Below are positions 31,308 to 40,982 of a stretch of 64,000 nt of DNA, piece after piece. Where the stretch lies: assembly GCF_000622085.1 (NCBI RefSeq), contig NZ_JHWL01000002.1, positions 62,001-126,000 of the forward strand. The letters are read 5' to 3'. The position numbers and the translations under genes were made by a program. This stretch comes from Butyrivibrio proteoclasticus P6B7 (lineage in GTDB: Bacteria; Bacillota; Clostridia; Lachnospirales; Lachnospiraceae). The notes under the pieces are model-generated. The model was given only the letters and a program-made list of their open reading frames with translations, made no database searches and had not been told where the DNA came from. Position 1 is the stretch's first letter. Each line of letters begins with the position of its first letter.

Positions 31308-32000
31308 ATGCTTAGCACAGAAAAGCTTAATGAATTTCAAAGTAAAATCGGATATACCTTTAAAAACGTGGATCTGCTGATCCAGGCTCTTACTCATAGC
31401 TCTTTTGTCAATGAGCAGAAGATCAATAAAAAAGAGGACTACGAGAGGCTAGAGTTCTTGGGAGATGCTGTTCTTGAGATGGTCTCCAGTGAATTCCTTT
31501 TTAAGAAATATCCTGAAAAGAAGGAAGGCGAAATGTCCAAGATCAGAGCATCACTGGTTTGCGAGCCAGCGCTTGCTTTTGATGCTGAACAAATCAACCT
31601 TAAGGAGTACATTCAGCTTGGAAAGGGCGAGGAAGCCACAGGGGGAAGAAATAGAGAATCCATTATCTCAGATGTTTGCGAAGCTGTGATAGGTGCGCTG
31701 TTTCTTGATGGCGGAATTGAAGAATCCAAGCGTTTTATAGATAAGTATGTCCTTACTAATGCAGAGAGCATGCAGATGTTTGCAGATAGTAAGTCTATAC
31801 TTCAGGAGCTTGCTCAGGGTAGCAACTTAGGACAAATTAGATATGAAATTTGTGGCGAAAGTGGTCCTGAACATGATAAAATATTCAAGACGCGCGTTTA
31901 TGTCGGTGAAAAGATTTTTGGAGAGGGGACAGGAAAAACCAAGAAGGCTGCTGAACAGAAGGCGGCTTACGAGGCTCTTCTTGTATTAAAAAAGAACTAA
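31308..32000 (+). CDS. rnc: Ribonuclease III
   Basis: The enzyme cuts double-stranded RNA, including the rRNA precursor. The 230-aa protein has the catalytic motif ERLEFLGDAVLEMV (about 44-57) with the acidic residues needed for metal binding, a second acidic cluster DVCEAVIGALFLDGG, and a C-terminal double-stranded-RNA-binding domain (about 155-228) ending in GKTKKAAEQKAAYEAL. Its stop is one base from the smc start, the conserved rnc-smc-ftsY arrangement. Confidence 0.97.
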   Translation: MLSTEKLNEFQSKIGYTFKNVDLLIQALTHSSFVNEQKINKKEDYERLEFLGDAVLEMVSSEFLFKKYPEKKEGEMSKIRASLVCEPALAFDAEQINLKEYIQLGKGEEATGGRNRESIISDVCEAVIGALFLDGGIEESKRFIDKYVLTNAESMQMFADSKSILQELAQGSNLGQIRYEICGESGPEHDKIFKTRVYVGEKIFGEGTGKTKKAAEQKAAYEALLVLKKN

Positions 32001-32001
32001 G

Positions 32002-35000
32002 ATGTATTTAAAAAGTATTGAGATACATGGCTTTAAGTCATTTGCCAATAAGATCAAATTTGATTTCCACAACGGAATCACAGGAATCGTAGGACCCAAC
32101 GGCTCTGGTAAGAGTAATGTTGCAGATGCTGTAAGATGGGTTCTTGGTGAACAGCGTATCAAACAGCTGCGTGGCGGATCCATGCAGGATGTTATTTTCT
32201 CGGGAACAGAGCTTAGAAAGCCTCTGGGCTATGCTTTTGTTGCCATCACACTTGATAATTCAGATCATTCCCTTGCAATTGATTATGATGAAGTAACTGT
32301 CTCCAGACGTCTCTATCGTTCTGGAGAGAGTGAATATATGATTAACGGTACTGCCTGCAGACTTAAGGATGTGAATGAGCTCTTTATGGATACTGGTATC
32401 GGTAAAGAGGGCTATTCCATCATCGGACAGGGTCAGATCGATCAGATCCTTTCAAGTAAGCCTGAGGACAGACGTAATCTTTTTGATGAGGCTGCCGGAA
32501 TCGTTAAGTTTAAATCCCGTAAAGAGACTGCAATCAAGAAGCTTGAAGAGGAGAAAATCAATCTTACAAGACTTTCTGATATTCTTTCAGAGCTTGAGAA
32601 GCAGATCGGACCTTTGGAGAAGCAGTCTGAGGTTGCCAAGGAATACTTAAAGAGAAGAGAAAGACTTAAGACTCTTGATGTTAACATGTTCCTTGTTGAG
32701 AACAAGAATCAGAAGGCTCAGTTCGAGGAGGCTTCCAAGAATCTTGATATTGCAACCGGTGAACTTGATGGTGCCAAGAAGGGCTATGAGGAGACCAAGC
32801 TTGAGTATGAGAATATTCAAAAAGAGCTTGAGGATCTGGATAAGAGAATCGACGAGGCAAGAGCTAAGATCACAGATTCTTCTGTAAAAAGAGAGAAGTT
32901 AGAAGGCCAGATCGGTATTCTTAATGAGAAGATCAAGGCTGCTACAGACAACGATGCTCATTTCAAGAGCAGAATGAAGGCTGAGCAGGAGAAGATTGCT
33001 GAGAAGAACAAGGAAAAGGATAAATACCTTGCTGAGAAGGCTCAGATAGATGAAGAGGCATCAGCTCTTTCTAAGGACAGAGAAGAGGCCAGGAAGAATC
33101 TTAACGGAGTCCTTACTCAGATTCAGAATATAAATGATGAGATCGAGGAGTGCAAGAGTACTATTATTGAGACTCTTGGCACCAGAGCTAATATCAAGTC
33201 CAAGCTCAGTTCTTTGGAAACAATGAAGGAACAGGTCAATATCAGAAAGGCCGAGCTTACAAGAAAGCTTGTTAGCGCCCGCTCTGATGAATCCAAGCAG
33301 GAAGAGACCATTAAGAAGCTCCGTGATGAGTTTGATGCAATAACTGCCGAAATTTCAGAGATGAACAAGCGCCAGAAAGAGACTGATCAGGAGATAGTAT
33401 CTATCCGTGAGAATATGTCTCTTAAGGATACAGAGCTTCGTAAGACGCAGGAGCTTTATCAGCAGGAGAAATCAAGACTTGAGGCTCTTGCTAACCTTAC
33501 TGAGCGATATGAGGGCTATGGCGGAAGTGTTAAGAAGGTAATGGAGCGCAAGGATGATACCAAGGGAATCATTGGTGTTGTTGCGGACATTATCAAGACT
33601 GAGTCCAAGTATGAGACAGCTATTGAGGTGGCTCTTGGCGGAAATATTCAGAACATCGTAACAGATGATGAAGAGACTGCTAAGAAGATGATCAGATATC
33701 TTAAGGATACCAAGGCTGGTAGAGCTACATTCCTGCCACTTACATCTCTGGATAATCCTCCAGAGCTTAAGGCTAAGGAAGCGCTTAATGAGCCAGGTGT
33801 TCTTGGTATGGCTGATGAGCTTGTTACCACAGATCCTAAGTACAAGGCTGTTGCCAAGGCAATGCTTGGAAGAATCGTGGCCGTTGATAATATCGACAAC
33901 GCGGTTAAGATCGCAAGAAAGTATAAGTACACTGTCAGAATGGTAACCCTTGAGGGTGAACTTCTTGTACCAGGTGGTGCTATTTCTGGTGGTGCGTTTA
34001 AGAATAATTCTAATCTCCTTGGAAGACGTCGCGAAATGGAAGACATGGAAGCTAACGTCAAGAAGTACAAGGCCACAATTGATAGTCTTAAGCTTGAGAT
34101 CGAGAGCTATAAGACTAAGAGAAATGAGCTTCGTGAGCTTTCTGAGGAGCTTAGAGCTGAGCTTCAGGGCAAGTTCATTGCTCAGAATACTGCAAGACTT
34201 AATGTCCAGAACGAGGAGGCTCGTCAGGAAGAACAAAAGGGCAACTACAGCGAACTTAAGGTTGAGAATGATGAGATCGAGAGCAAGATGCTTGAGATTG
34301 CCAATGAGAAGGAAGAGTCAGAGGCAGCTCTTTTAGCATCTGAGAATCTTGAAAAGGAATGCGCTGCCAAGGTTGAGAAGTTCCAGAAGGAGCTTGAAGG
34401 CCTTCACGAGATAGAGGAAAAAGAGAACGACAGCGTTGCCAAGTGGGATATCGAATACGAGAAGATTGCTCAGAAGCAGGAATTTAAGCAGCAGAACATT
34501 GATCGTGTCGACGCAGATATTGAGGCTGAGGAGAAGGCTTTAGAGGAGATCATGGATTCTCTTAAGGCCAACGAGGAAAGTCTTAACCAGAGTAGATCAG
34601 ACATAGAAGAGATCAGACTTACTATCGAAGCTTCTTCAGATGTTCAGTCTGAGACCACAAAGGAACTGGATGAGATGAAGGACAAGAAAAATGAGCTGTC
34701 CCTTTCTCAGAAGGAGTTCTTTGGTAAGACAGAGGAGCTTAATAAGCAGATGTCAGACTTGGAGAAGGAAGTTATCAGATTAACTTCCAAGAAGGAAAGA
34801 TGTCAGGATGCTATAGAAGCTCAGATCAACTATATGTGGAATGAGTATGAGATCACATTGACTGATGCAGCGGCTCTTCGAGATGAGGAGATGACTGATG
34901 TTCCAGCCATGAGAAAAGAGATCGGCTCCTTAAAGGATGCCATCAAGAAGCTGGGCGATGTTAACGTCAATGCCATCGAGGACTACAAGAACCTCATGGA

Positions 35001-35559
35001 GCGTTATACCTTCATGAAGACTCAGCATGATGATCTTATTGAGGCTGAGAAACAGCTTAAGGAGATCATCAAGGATCTTGATGAATCCATGCGCAAGCAG
35101 TTCATTGAGCAGTTCCACCTTATCAACAACGAGTTTGATAAGGTGTTTAAGGAAATGTTCGGAGGCGGTAAGGGAAGTCTTGAACTTGCTGAGGATGAGG
35201 ATGTTCTTGAAGCAGGAATCAGAATCAATGCTCAGCCACCAGGAAAGAAGCTGGTTAACATGATGCAGATGTCCGGTGGAGAGAAGGCTTTGACTGCCAT
35301 AGCTCTTTTGTTTGCTATTCAGAATCTTAAGCCATCACCATTCTGTCTGCTTGATGAGATCGAGGCGGCTCTTGATGAGAATAACGTTGTCAGATTTGCC
35401 AAGTATCTTCACAAACTTTCAAGCACTCAGTTTATTGTAATTACGCACCGCCGTGGTACAATGGAAAGTGCTGACAGACTTTACGGTATTACTATGCAGG
35501 AGAAGGGTGTATCTACTCTTGTCAGTGTTAATCTTATTGATAAGGAGCTTACTAACTGA
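32002..35559 (+). CDS. smc: Chromosome segregation protein SMC
   Basis: The 1185-aa ATPase folds the chromosome together with ScpA and ScpB. Visible parts are the Walker A motif IVGPNGSGKSNVADAVRWVL (about 30-49), long coiled coils (about 165-500 and 670-1000), the hinge (about 515-640, with GSVKKVMERKDDTKGIIGVV), the signature MSGGEKALTAIALLFAIQ and Walker B PFCLLDEIEAALDENN near the C terminus. The length is normal. It lies one base after rnc and overlaps ftsY by one base. scpAB are not in the window. Confidence 0.98.
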   Translation: MYLKSIEIHGFKSFANKIKFDFHNGITGIVGPNGSGKSNVADAVRWVLGEQRIKQLRGGSMQDVIFSGTELRKPLGYAFVAITLDNSDHSLAIDYDEVTVSRRLYRSGESEYMINGTACRLKDVNELFMDTGIGKEGYSIIGQGQIDQILSSKPEDRRNLFDEAAGIVKFKSRKETAIKKLEEEKINLTRLSDILSELEKQIGPLEKQSEVAKEYLKRRERLKTLDVNMFLVENKNQKAQFEEASKNLDIATGELDGAKKGYEETKLEYENIQKELEDLDKRIDEARAKITDSSVKREKLEGQIGILNEKIKAATDNDAHFKSRMKAEQEKIAEKNKEKDKYLAEKAQIDEEASALSKDREEARKNLNGVLTQIQNINDEIEECKSTIIETLGTRANIKSKLSSLETMKEQVNIRKAELTRKLVSARSDESKQEETIKKLRDEFDAITAEISEMNKRQKETDQEIVSIRENMSLKDTELRKTQELYQQEKSRLEALANLTERYEGYGGSVKKVMERKDDTKGIIGVVADIIKTESKYETAIEVALGGNIQNIVTDDEETAKKMIRYLKDTKAGRATFLPLTSLDNPPELKAKEALNEPGVLGMADELVTTDPKYKAVAKAMLGRIVAVDNIDNAVKIARKYKYTVRMVTLEGELLVPGGAISGGAFKNNSNLLGRRREMEDMEANVKKYKATIDSLKLEIESYKTKRNELRELSEELRAELQGKFIAQNTARLNVQNEEARQEEQKGNYSELKVENDEIESKMLEIANEKEESEAALLASENLEKECAAKVEKFQKELEGLHEIEEKENDSVAKWDIEYEKIAQKQEFKQQNIDRVDADIEAEEKALEEIMDSLKANEESLNQSRSDIEEIRLTIEASSDVQSETTKELDEMKDKKNELSLSQKEFFGKTEELNKQMSDLEKEVIRLTSKKERCQDAIEAQINYMWNEYEITLTDAAALRDEEMTDVPAMRKEIGSLKDAIKKLGDVNVNAIEDYKNLMERYTFMKTQHDDLIEAEKQLKEIIKDLDESMRKQFIEQFHLINNEFDKVFKEMFGGGKGSLELAEDEDVLEAGIRINAQPPGKKLVNMMQMSGGEKALTAIALLFAIQNLKPSPFCLLDEIEAALDENNVVRFAKYLHKLSSTQFIVITHRRGTMESADRLYGITMQEKGVSTLVSVNLIDKELTN

Positions 35560-36473
35560 TGGCTAATGGATTTTTTAGCAAGTTACAGCAGGGTCTTTCT
35601 AAGACCAGAGATAATATAGCCAGAGGAATTGATAATGTCTTTAGTGGCTTTTCCAAGATAGATGATGATTTCTACGAGGAGCTTGAAGAGACTCTTATTA
35701 TGGGTGATATCGGTGTGAACACCACCACTCGTATCATGGAGAATCTTAAGGAGCAGGTTAAAAAGAACCATGTTTCTGATACTGCTGAGTGCAAGGAGCT
35801 TCTCATTGAGTCTATCAAGGAGCAGATGAAGACAGATGAGCACGCCTATGACTTTGAGGATACCAAGAGCGTTGTATTTGTAATTGGTGTCAACGGCGTA
35901 GGTAAGACCACATCTGTTGGAAAGCTGGCATCTATTTTCAAAAACAGAGGAAAGAAGGTTCTGATCGCTGCTGCAGATACTTATAGAGCAGCTGCCACAG
36001 AACAGCTCAGGGAATGGGCTGACAGAGCCGGATGTCCTATCATTACAGGCAGAGAAGGCGGAGATCCAGCCAGTGTTATTTACGATGCTGTTGGGGCTTT
36101 TAAAGCTAGAGACTGCGATATTCTTATAGTTGATACGGCAGGAAGACTTCACAATAAGAAGAATCTTATGGAAGAGCTTGCCAAGATGAACAGGATCATC
36201 GATAAGGAACTTTCAAATATATGCAGAGAGAACTTTATTGTTCTTGACGGAACTACTGGTCAGAATGCTTTAATGCAGGCTAAAGAGTTTGGGGAGGCTG
36301 CAGATCTGACAGGTATAGTTCTTACTAAGCTTGATGGTACAGCAAAAGGGGGAATTGCTGTAGCAATCGTATCTGAGCTCAACATTCCGGTTAAGTATAT
36401 CGGTGTGGGCGAAGGTATTGATGACCTTGAAAGATTTAACAGCGATGATTTTGTAAAAGCTCTTTTTGAATAA
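35559..36473 (+). CDS. ftsY: Signal recognition particle receptor FtsY
   Basis: This GTPase docks SRP-ribosome complexes at the membrane. The 304-aa protein has a short N domain, the G1 motif GVNGVGKTTSVGKLA (about 106-120), DTYRAAATEQL, DTAGRLHNKKNLMEEL and TKLDGTAKGG. It lacks the long acidic A domain of E. coli FtsY, which is usual for Firmicutes. Its ATG overlaps the last base of the smc stop codon. The partner Ffh is encoded about 4.5 kb downstream, after an insertion of four unrelated genes. Confidence 0.97.
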   Translation: MANGFFSKLQQGLSKTRDNIARGIDNVFSGFSKIDDDFYEELEETLIMGDIGVNTTTRIMENLKEQVKKNHVSDTAECKELLIESIKEQMKTDEHAYDFEDTKSVVFVIGVNGVGKTTSVGKLASIFKNRGKKVLIAAADTYRAAATEQLREWADRAGCPIITGREGGDPASVIYDAVGAFKARDCDILIVDTAGRLHNKKNLMEELAKMNRIIDKELSNICRENFIVLDGTTGQNALMQAKEFGEAADLTGIVLTKLDGTAKGGIAVAIVSELNIPVKYIGVGEGIDDLERFNSDDFVKALFE

Positions 36474-36514
36474 AGGGAGCGGAGCATCAATTCAGGATAT
36501 GGAGGAGAAATGGT

Positions 36515-37741
36515 ATGTCAGATGCAGAGAAGATGACTCTTGCCAAATTTGAAGAGGCATATGAGGATGTAAAAAAGGTTACGCTTGATACTAAGCTTAT
36601 TTACAGCGATTATTGGAGCAATACCACAGGTAATAAGGTTTATCTCAAGCCTGAGAATCTCCAGAGAACAGGAGCTTATAAGGTAAGAGGCGCTTATTAC
36701 AAGATTACAACTCTTTCAGATGAGGAGCGCAAAAAGGGACTGATTACTGCATCAGCTGGTAACCATGCTCAGGGCGTTGCCTATGCTGCCAAGTGCTACG
36801 GCGTTAAGGCAACTATCGTAATGCCTACATCAACTCCACTTATTAAGGTTAATAGAACAAAGGCGCTTGGAGCTGAGGTTGTTCTTCACGGTAATGTTTA
36901 TGATGAGGCCTATGAGAAGGCTTTAGAGCTTGCTAATGAGCATGGCTATACACTTGTTCACCCATTTGATGATCTGGATGTTGCTACAGGTCAGGGAACT
37001 ATTGCAATGGAGATCATCAAAGAGCTTCCTACAGTAGACTATATCCTTGTTCCAATTGGAGGAGGCGGACTTGCTACTGGTGTTTCAACACTGGCCAAGC
37101 TCCTTAATCCTAAGATCAAGGTTATAGGTGTTGAGCCTGCTGGAGCTAACTGTATGCAGGAGTCAATCAAGGCGGGACATGTTGTAACACTTCCTACAGT
37201 TAATACCATTGCTGACGGAACTGCAGTAAAGACTCCTGGTGAGCATATTTTCCCTTATATCAGCAAGAATATAGATGATATAATTACAGTACCGGATGAA
37301 GATCTTGTTGTATCCTTCCTTGATATGGTTGAGAATCACAAGATGGTTGTTGAGAATTCCGGACTTCTGTCAGTTGCAGCACTTAAGCAGCTGGATGTTA
37401 AGGATAAAAAGATTGCCTGTGTTCTTTCTGGCGGTAACATGGATATTATCACCATGTCATCAGTAGTTCAGCAGGGTCTTATCATGAGAGACAGAATCTT
37501 TACTGTTTCTGTTCTTCTTCCTGATAAGCCAGGCGAGCTTTCAAGAGTATCAGGAGTAATCGCTGATGTTAAAGGTAATGTGATCAAACTTGAGCACAAC
37601 CAGTTCGTTTCTATCAACAGAAATGCAGCTGTTGAGCTTAGAATCACTCTTGAGGCCTTTGGCACAGAGCATAAGGAGCAGATTATCAGCGCTCTTAATG
37701 AAAACGGCTATAAGCCAAGAATTGTAAGGACAAATATTTAA
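36515..37741 (+). CDS. ilvA: Threonine ammonia-lyase (threonine dehydratase)
   Basis: The PLP enzyme deaminates threonine to 2-oxobutyrate. The 408-aa protein has the PLP lysine in LQRTGAYKVRGAYYKI, SAGNHAQGVAYAAK, the glycine-rich phosphate loop PIGGGGLATG and LSGGNMD. The C terminus has one ACT-like domain (about 330-405, VSVLLPDKPGELSRVSGVIA), the arrangement of the short, often catabolic (TdcB-like) or clostridial forms rather than E. coli IlvA with two ACT-like modules. A role in isoleucine synthesis or threonine fermentation cannot be separated here. It begins a four-gene set placed between ftsY and ylxM. The binding site is GGAGGAG. Confidence 0.93.
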   Translation: MSDAEKMTLAKFEEAYEDVKKVTLDTKLIYSDYWSNTTGNKVYLKPENLQRTGAYKVRGAYYKITTLSDEERKKGLITASAGNHAQGVAYAAKCYGVKATIVMPTSTPLIKVNRTKALGAEVVLHGNVYDEAYEKALELANEHGYTLVHPFDDLDVATGQGTIAMEIIKELPTVDYILVPIGGGGLATGVSTLAKLLNPKIKVIGVEPAGANCMQESIKAGHVVTLPTVNTIADGTAVKTPGEHIFPYISKNIDDIITVPDEDLVVSFLDMVENHKMVVENSGLLSVAALKQLDVKDKKIACVLSGGNMDIITMSSVVQQGLIMRDRIFTVSVLLPDKPGELSRVSGVIADVKGNVIKLEHNQFVSINRNAAVELRITLEAFGTEHKEQIISALNENGYKPRIVRTNI

Positions 37742-37743
37742 AA

Positions 37744-38622
37744 ATGGAATCAAAAAAAGTTAGCGCCAAGAAGAGATTAAAAGAGTATGTGATCATTACG
37801 TTTGCAGCGTCATTATATGGCTTTGCAACTGCTATACTCATTGATCCTAACAACATAGCACCTGGTGGAATTACAGGTCTTGCTATTGCTTTAAACAGAC
37901 TTATTCCAATCAATACTGGTACCTGGTTCATGCTTATGAACGTTCCACTTCTTATTTTGGCAGTATGGAAGTTTGGTATCAGATTTACGATTTCTACTAT
38001 TTATGCAACTACGATCATAGGCTGGGCCACCAATCTTACTGATCAGTACCTTGGAGCCTATGTTATTCAGGATAAGATCCTTGGCGTAACTATAGGTAGT
38101 GCTGTCACAGCGCTTGCTATGGGACTTGTGTTCAAGTGTCATGCCACATCAGGTGGAACGGATATTATCATTAAGCTTTTGAGAATCAAGTATCCACATA
38201 TCAAGACTGGTATGCTCTATATTCTGACTGATGTGTTTGTACTTATTTTTGCAGGTATCGTATTCCGTGACGTTGCTGCAGCTTTGTATTCATTTATTTC
38301 AGTAATGGTTACATCTCTTACCTTAGACTTTGTGTTATATGGTCGTGATGGTGCTAAGCTTATATATATTATTTCTGATCATCCGGATATCATTACAGCA
38401 AGACTTCTTGAGGAGCTTGATATCGGTGCAACCCATGTGTTTGCTCAGGGTGCATACAGTGGTGAGAAGAAAAAGGTTATTATGTGTGCCATCAAGAAGA
38501 GACTGTCACCTCTTGCAGAGGAGATAGTAAGAGATGAAGATCCAAATGCATTTATGATTGTTACTAGCGCCAGTGAAATATTTGGTGAAGGATATAAGAG
38601 CTACTTTGATGAGAGAATGTAA
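37744..38622 (+). CDS. YitT family membrane protein (DUF161/DUF2179)
   Basis: The 292-aa protein has about five transmembrane segments in its first 200 residues (from VIITFAASLYGFATAILI to IFAGIVFRDVAAALYSFISV), with the family motif HATSGGTDIIIKLL, and a soluble C-terminal DUF2179 domain (about 210-290) with GATHVFAQGAYSGEKKKVIM. Function is unknown; the membrane part may be a transporter. It starts two bases after the ilvA stop with only a weak AAGGA site, so translation is probably coupled. Confidence 0.9.
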   Translation: MESKKVSAKKRLKEYVIITFAASLYGFATAILIDPNNIAPGGITGLAIALNRLIPINTGTWFMLMNVPLLILAVWKFGIRFTISTIYATTIIGWATNLTDQYLGAYVIQDKILGVTIGSAVTALAMGLVFKCHATSGGTDIIIKLLRIKYPHIKTGMLYILTDVFVLIFAGIVFRDVAAALYSFISVMVTSLTLDFVLYGRDGAKLIYIISDHPDIITARLLEELDIGATHVFAQGAYSGEKKKVIMCAIKKRLSPLAEEIVRDEDPNAFMIVTSASEIFGEGYKSYFDERM

Positions 38623-38625
38623 ACT

Positions 38626-39714
38626 ATGAAAAATACTTCCCAGGATATTAAAGAACGCAGGGGCATTAGAAATGCCCACAACATCATATCTATTATCTTT
38701 TTAAGTCTTGTTGCTCTTTTGGCTCTTTCTTTTAGCGTAATACTTCTTATCAAGAACGCTACGCTTCAAAGAGAAGAAGATGCCGTAAGAAGTCAGCTTG
38801 AAGCTCTTGAGTCAGAAGGCTACTATACTGAGACTCAGGCCAAGAAGCTTGTTGAAGAGGCTACGCAGGAAGGTATGGATATTGAAGCTCAGTCCATAAG
38901 GGATTCTATCCAGCAAAAGCTTGAGGCTGGAGAAGGCACAACTGCTACAATCAGATCTCTTTTCCCAGATCAGCTTGTGGTGGCTAATGCTGGCAGATAT
39001 TATTTCTTCCCAATTAGAGATGATATTGACCATCATCCATTTGGTCCTGAGGACTTCGAGTTTAATGAAAAGGGCTTTCTTGAGTATGTAGGTAATAGCA
39101 CTGCCTACAACTTTAAGACTGGTGTTGACGTTTCCAGATTCCAGGGCAAGATTGACTGGGCTAAGGTGGCTGCTGACGGAATTGATTTTGCTTTCGTTAG
39201 AGTAGGTCTTCGTGGAACTACAGAGGGTAAGCTTCTTGAGGATGATTACTATGAGGATAATCTCAAGGGCGCCACAGAGAATGGTCTTGATGTAGGTGTT
39301 TATTTCTATTCTCAGGCTATCAATGAGGAAGAGGCTTTAGAGGAAGCCCAGATGGTGCTTGATCTTATCGAGCCATATGATATTAAATATCCTGTGGTTA
39401 TCGATGTGGAGAGCGCTGAGTCTGATTCAGCAAGAACCAATAATATGACCACAGATGAGTATGAGGCTGTTGTTAAGGTGTTCTGCGAGACAGTTAAGAA
39501 CGCAGGCTATACACCTATGGTCTATGGTAACGTTAAGTCCTATACGCTTCTTATGGATGCTTATGATGTTGATGATTACGACATCTGGATTGCTTATTAC
39601 GGAACACCTCTTTATTATCCATATCATTTTAATGTATGGCAGTACACATCAACAGGAACTGTAAATGGTATCGACGGTAACGTTGATCTTAACATATGCA
39701 TGACTGATTATTGA
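38626..39714 (+). CDS. Membrane-anchored GH25 muramidase-like protein
   Basis: The 362-aa protein has an N-terminal membrane anchor (IISIIFLSLVALLALSFSVI, about 20-40), a coiled-coil or stalk region (about 45-120), and a GH25 lysozyme domain (about 165-362): TGVDVSRFQGKIDWAKV, FAFVRVGLRG, the catalytic acidic pair in YPVVIDVESAES, and the C-terminal NVWQYTSTGTVNGIDGNVDL. It probably cuts the glycan strand of the cell wall from the outer face of the membrane. It lies three bases after the YitT gene and one base before the AraC gene. Confidence 0.9.
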   Translation: MKNTSQDIKERRGIRNAHNIISIIFLSLVALLALSFSVILLIKNATLQREEDAVRSQLEALESEGYYTETQAKKLVEEATQEGMDIEAQSIRDSIQQKLEAGEGTTATIRSLFPDQLVVANAGRYYFFPIRDDIDHHPFGPEDFEFNEKGFLEYVGNSTAYNFKTGVDVSRFQGKIDWAKVAADGIDFAFVRVGLRGTTEGKLLEDDYYEDNLKGATENGLDVGVYFYSQAINEEEALEEAQMVLDLIEPYDIKYPVVIDVESAESDSARTNNMTTDEYEAVVKVFCETVKNAGYTPMVYGNVKSYTLLMDAYDVDDYDIWIAYYGTPLYYPYHFNVWQYTSTGTVNGIDGNVDLNICMTDY

Positions 39715-39715
39715 T

Positions 39716-40555
39716 ATGAACAGATTAGAAGATTACGAACAGAAGGGTTATCTTAACGAGGATTTCAGGCTCTTTCACATAAGTGACAAGAATAGCATTG
39801 ATGTTCCTTATCATTATCATGATTTTCACAAGATAATCCTGATTCTGTCAGGTGATGTTAAATATATAATCGAAGGGCGCGAGTATCAGCTTATGCCCTT
39901 CGATTTTGTGCTTGTAAACAGGTTTTCTATACATAAGCCTATAGCCACCGCCGGTAAAGAGAATTATGAGAGAATGATTCTTTATCTTAGCGATGATTTT
40001 CTTTCTAAGTATGGCCTTTTGGATTGCTTCAATAAGGCAAAAGAGCTGGAGAGCTTTGTGGTCAGGTTCCCTGGAGATGTCAGTGCCACGATCTTTAATG
40101 AGTTTAAGCTCATTGAGGAGGATATAAGAAGGCAGGATGAGGAATATGCCGGAGAACTGTCGGTAAGACTGGACGTCCTTAATTTTCTTATTTCTTTTAA
40201 CAAGGCATGTATCAAAGAAGATTTTGGATTTAAGCCGGAGGCCAGGTACAATCGAAAAGTTATAGATATCATCGCCTATATCACAGATAACCTTAATAAA
40301 GATCTGTCTATAGATTATTTGGCGGACAGCTTCTATATGAGCAAATATCATATGATGAGAATATTCAAAAATGAGACTGGATATTCGATTCATCAATATA
40401 TTTCTGAAAAGAGAATTCTAAAGGCGAGAAGTCTTATCATTGCAGGAATGCCAGCTACTTCAGCCTGCATAGAATGTGGCTTTAAGGACTATTCCTCTTT
40501 TAGCAGAGCCTTTAAAAATCAATTGGGAGTACTTCCTTCAGAGGTGAAAATATAA
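39716..40555 (+). CDS. AraC-family transcriptional regulator
   Basis: The 279-aa protein has a cupin-like N-terminal sensor (VPYHYHDFHKIILILSGDVK; YQLMPFDFVLVNRFSIHKP) and two C-terminal helix-turn-helix motifs (SIDYLADSFYMSKYHMMRIF; SACIECGFKDYSSFSRAF). It starts one base after the GH25 gene with no clear ribosome binding site, so coupling is likely and the start is less sure. Its stop codon lies inside the left arm of the terminator at 40550-40591. Targets are unknown. Confidence 0.87.
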   Translation: MNRLEDYEQKGYLNEDFRLFHISDKNSIDVPYHYHDFHKIILILSGDVKYIIEGREYQLMPFDFVLVNRFSIHKPIATAGKENYERMILYLSDDFLSKYGLLDCFNKAKELESFVVRFPGDVSATIFNEFKLIEEDIRRQDEEYAGELSVRLDVLNFLISFNKACIKEDFGFKPEARYNRKVIDIIAYITDNLNKDLSIDYLADSFYMSKYHMMRIFKNETGYSIHQYISEKRILKARSLIIAGMPATSACIECGFKDYSSFSRAFKNQLGVLPSEVKI

Positions 40556-40591
40556 GTGTCAAGAAAAAATACTTGACACTTATATTATTTT
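40550..40591 (+). terminator. Terminator of the ilvA-to-araC operon, overlapping a stop codon and a promoter
   Basis: Perfect 14-bp stem ATATAAGTGTCAAG/CTTGACACTTATAT (40550-40563 with 40572-40585), followed by TATTTTTG. The left arm holds the AraC stop codon; the right arm holds the TTGACA of the next promoter. Confidence 0.85.
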
Positions 40592-40601
40592 TGTCTATTA
40601 T
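40573..40601 (+). promoter_or_regulatory. Promoter of ylxM-ffh, with its -35 box in the terminator stem
   Basis: TTGACA (40573-40578), a 17-base spacer and TATTAT (40596-40601), about 30 bases before ylxM. The -35 box lies in the right arm of the upstream terminator. Confidence 0.8.
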
Positions 40602-40631
40602 ATCCTTTGTGCACTGTAGAAAGAGGTATTT

Positions 40632-40979
40632 ATGGAGAAAATCGTAGAGCAGGGCTTGTTGTATGATTTTTATGGCGAGCTTCTTACCAAGCATCAAAAG
40701 GATATATATGAAGCTGCCGTCTATAATGACATGTCTCTTACAGAGATTGCTGATGAACATGGTATCAGCAAGCAGGGAGTACATGATCTGATAAAGAGAT
40801 GTACCGGTACATTAAAGGGCTATGAGGATAAGCTCCACATGATCAGAAGGTTTGAAGCCATCAGAAGTGATGCCAAGGAGCTTGAGAAGTTATCCAACAA
40901 TAGTGATGATCTTTCTTATGAGGAATTCAGACAGAGAATCAAGGATATTTCAGATAAGATTTTAGAGGAGCTTACATAA
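40632..40979 (+). CDS. ylxM: YlxM-type DNA-binding protein (UPF0122)
   Basis: The 115-aa protein is mostly helical with a sigma-70 region-4-like helix-turn-helix, SLTEIADEHGISKQGVHDLI (about 38-57). It belongs to the YlxM family, which is linked with ffh in nearly all Firmicutes and modulates SRP activity in Streptococcus. It starts its own transcription unit and is three bases before ffh. Confidence 0.94.
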   Translation: MEKIVEQGLLYDFYGELLTKHQKDIYEAAVYNDMSLTEIADEHGISKQGVHDLIKRCTGTLKGYEDKLHMIRRFEAIRSDAKELEKLSNNSDDLSYEEFRQRIKDISDKILEELT

Positions 40980-40982
40980 TAC

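Noticed and set aside
33472..34236. Long minus-strand frame inside smc
   Set aside because: It is a mirror of the coiled-coil/hinge coding region of smc and has no start signal.
39848..40396. Minus-strand frame over the second AraC gene
   Set aside because: Shadow frame; the plus-strand protein has intact cupin and helix-turn-helix motifs.
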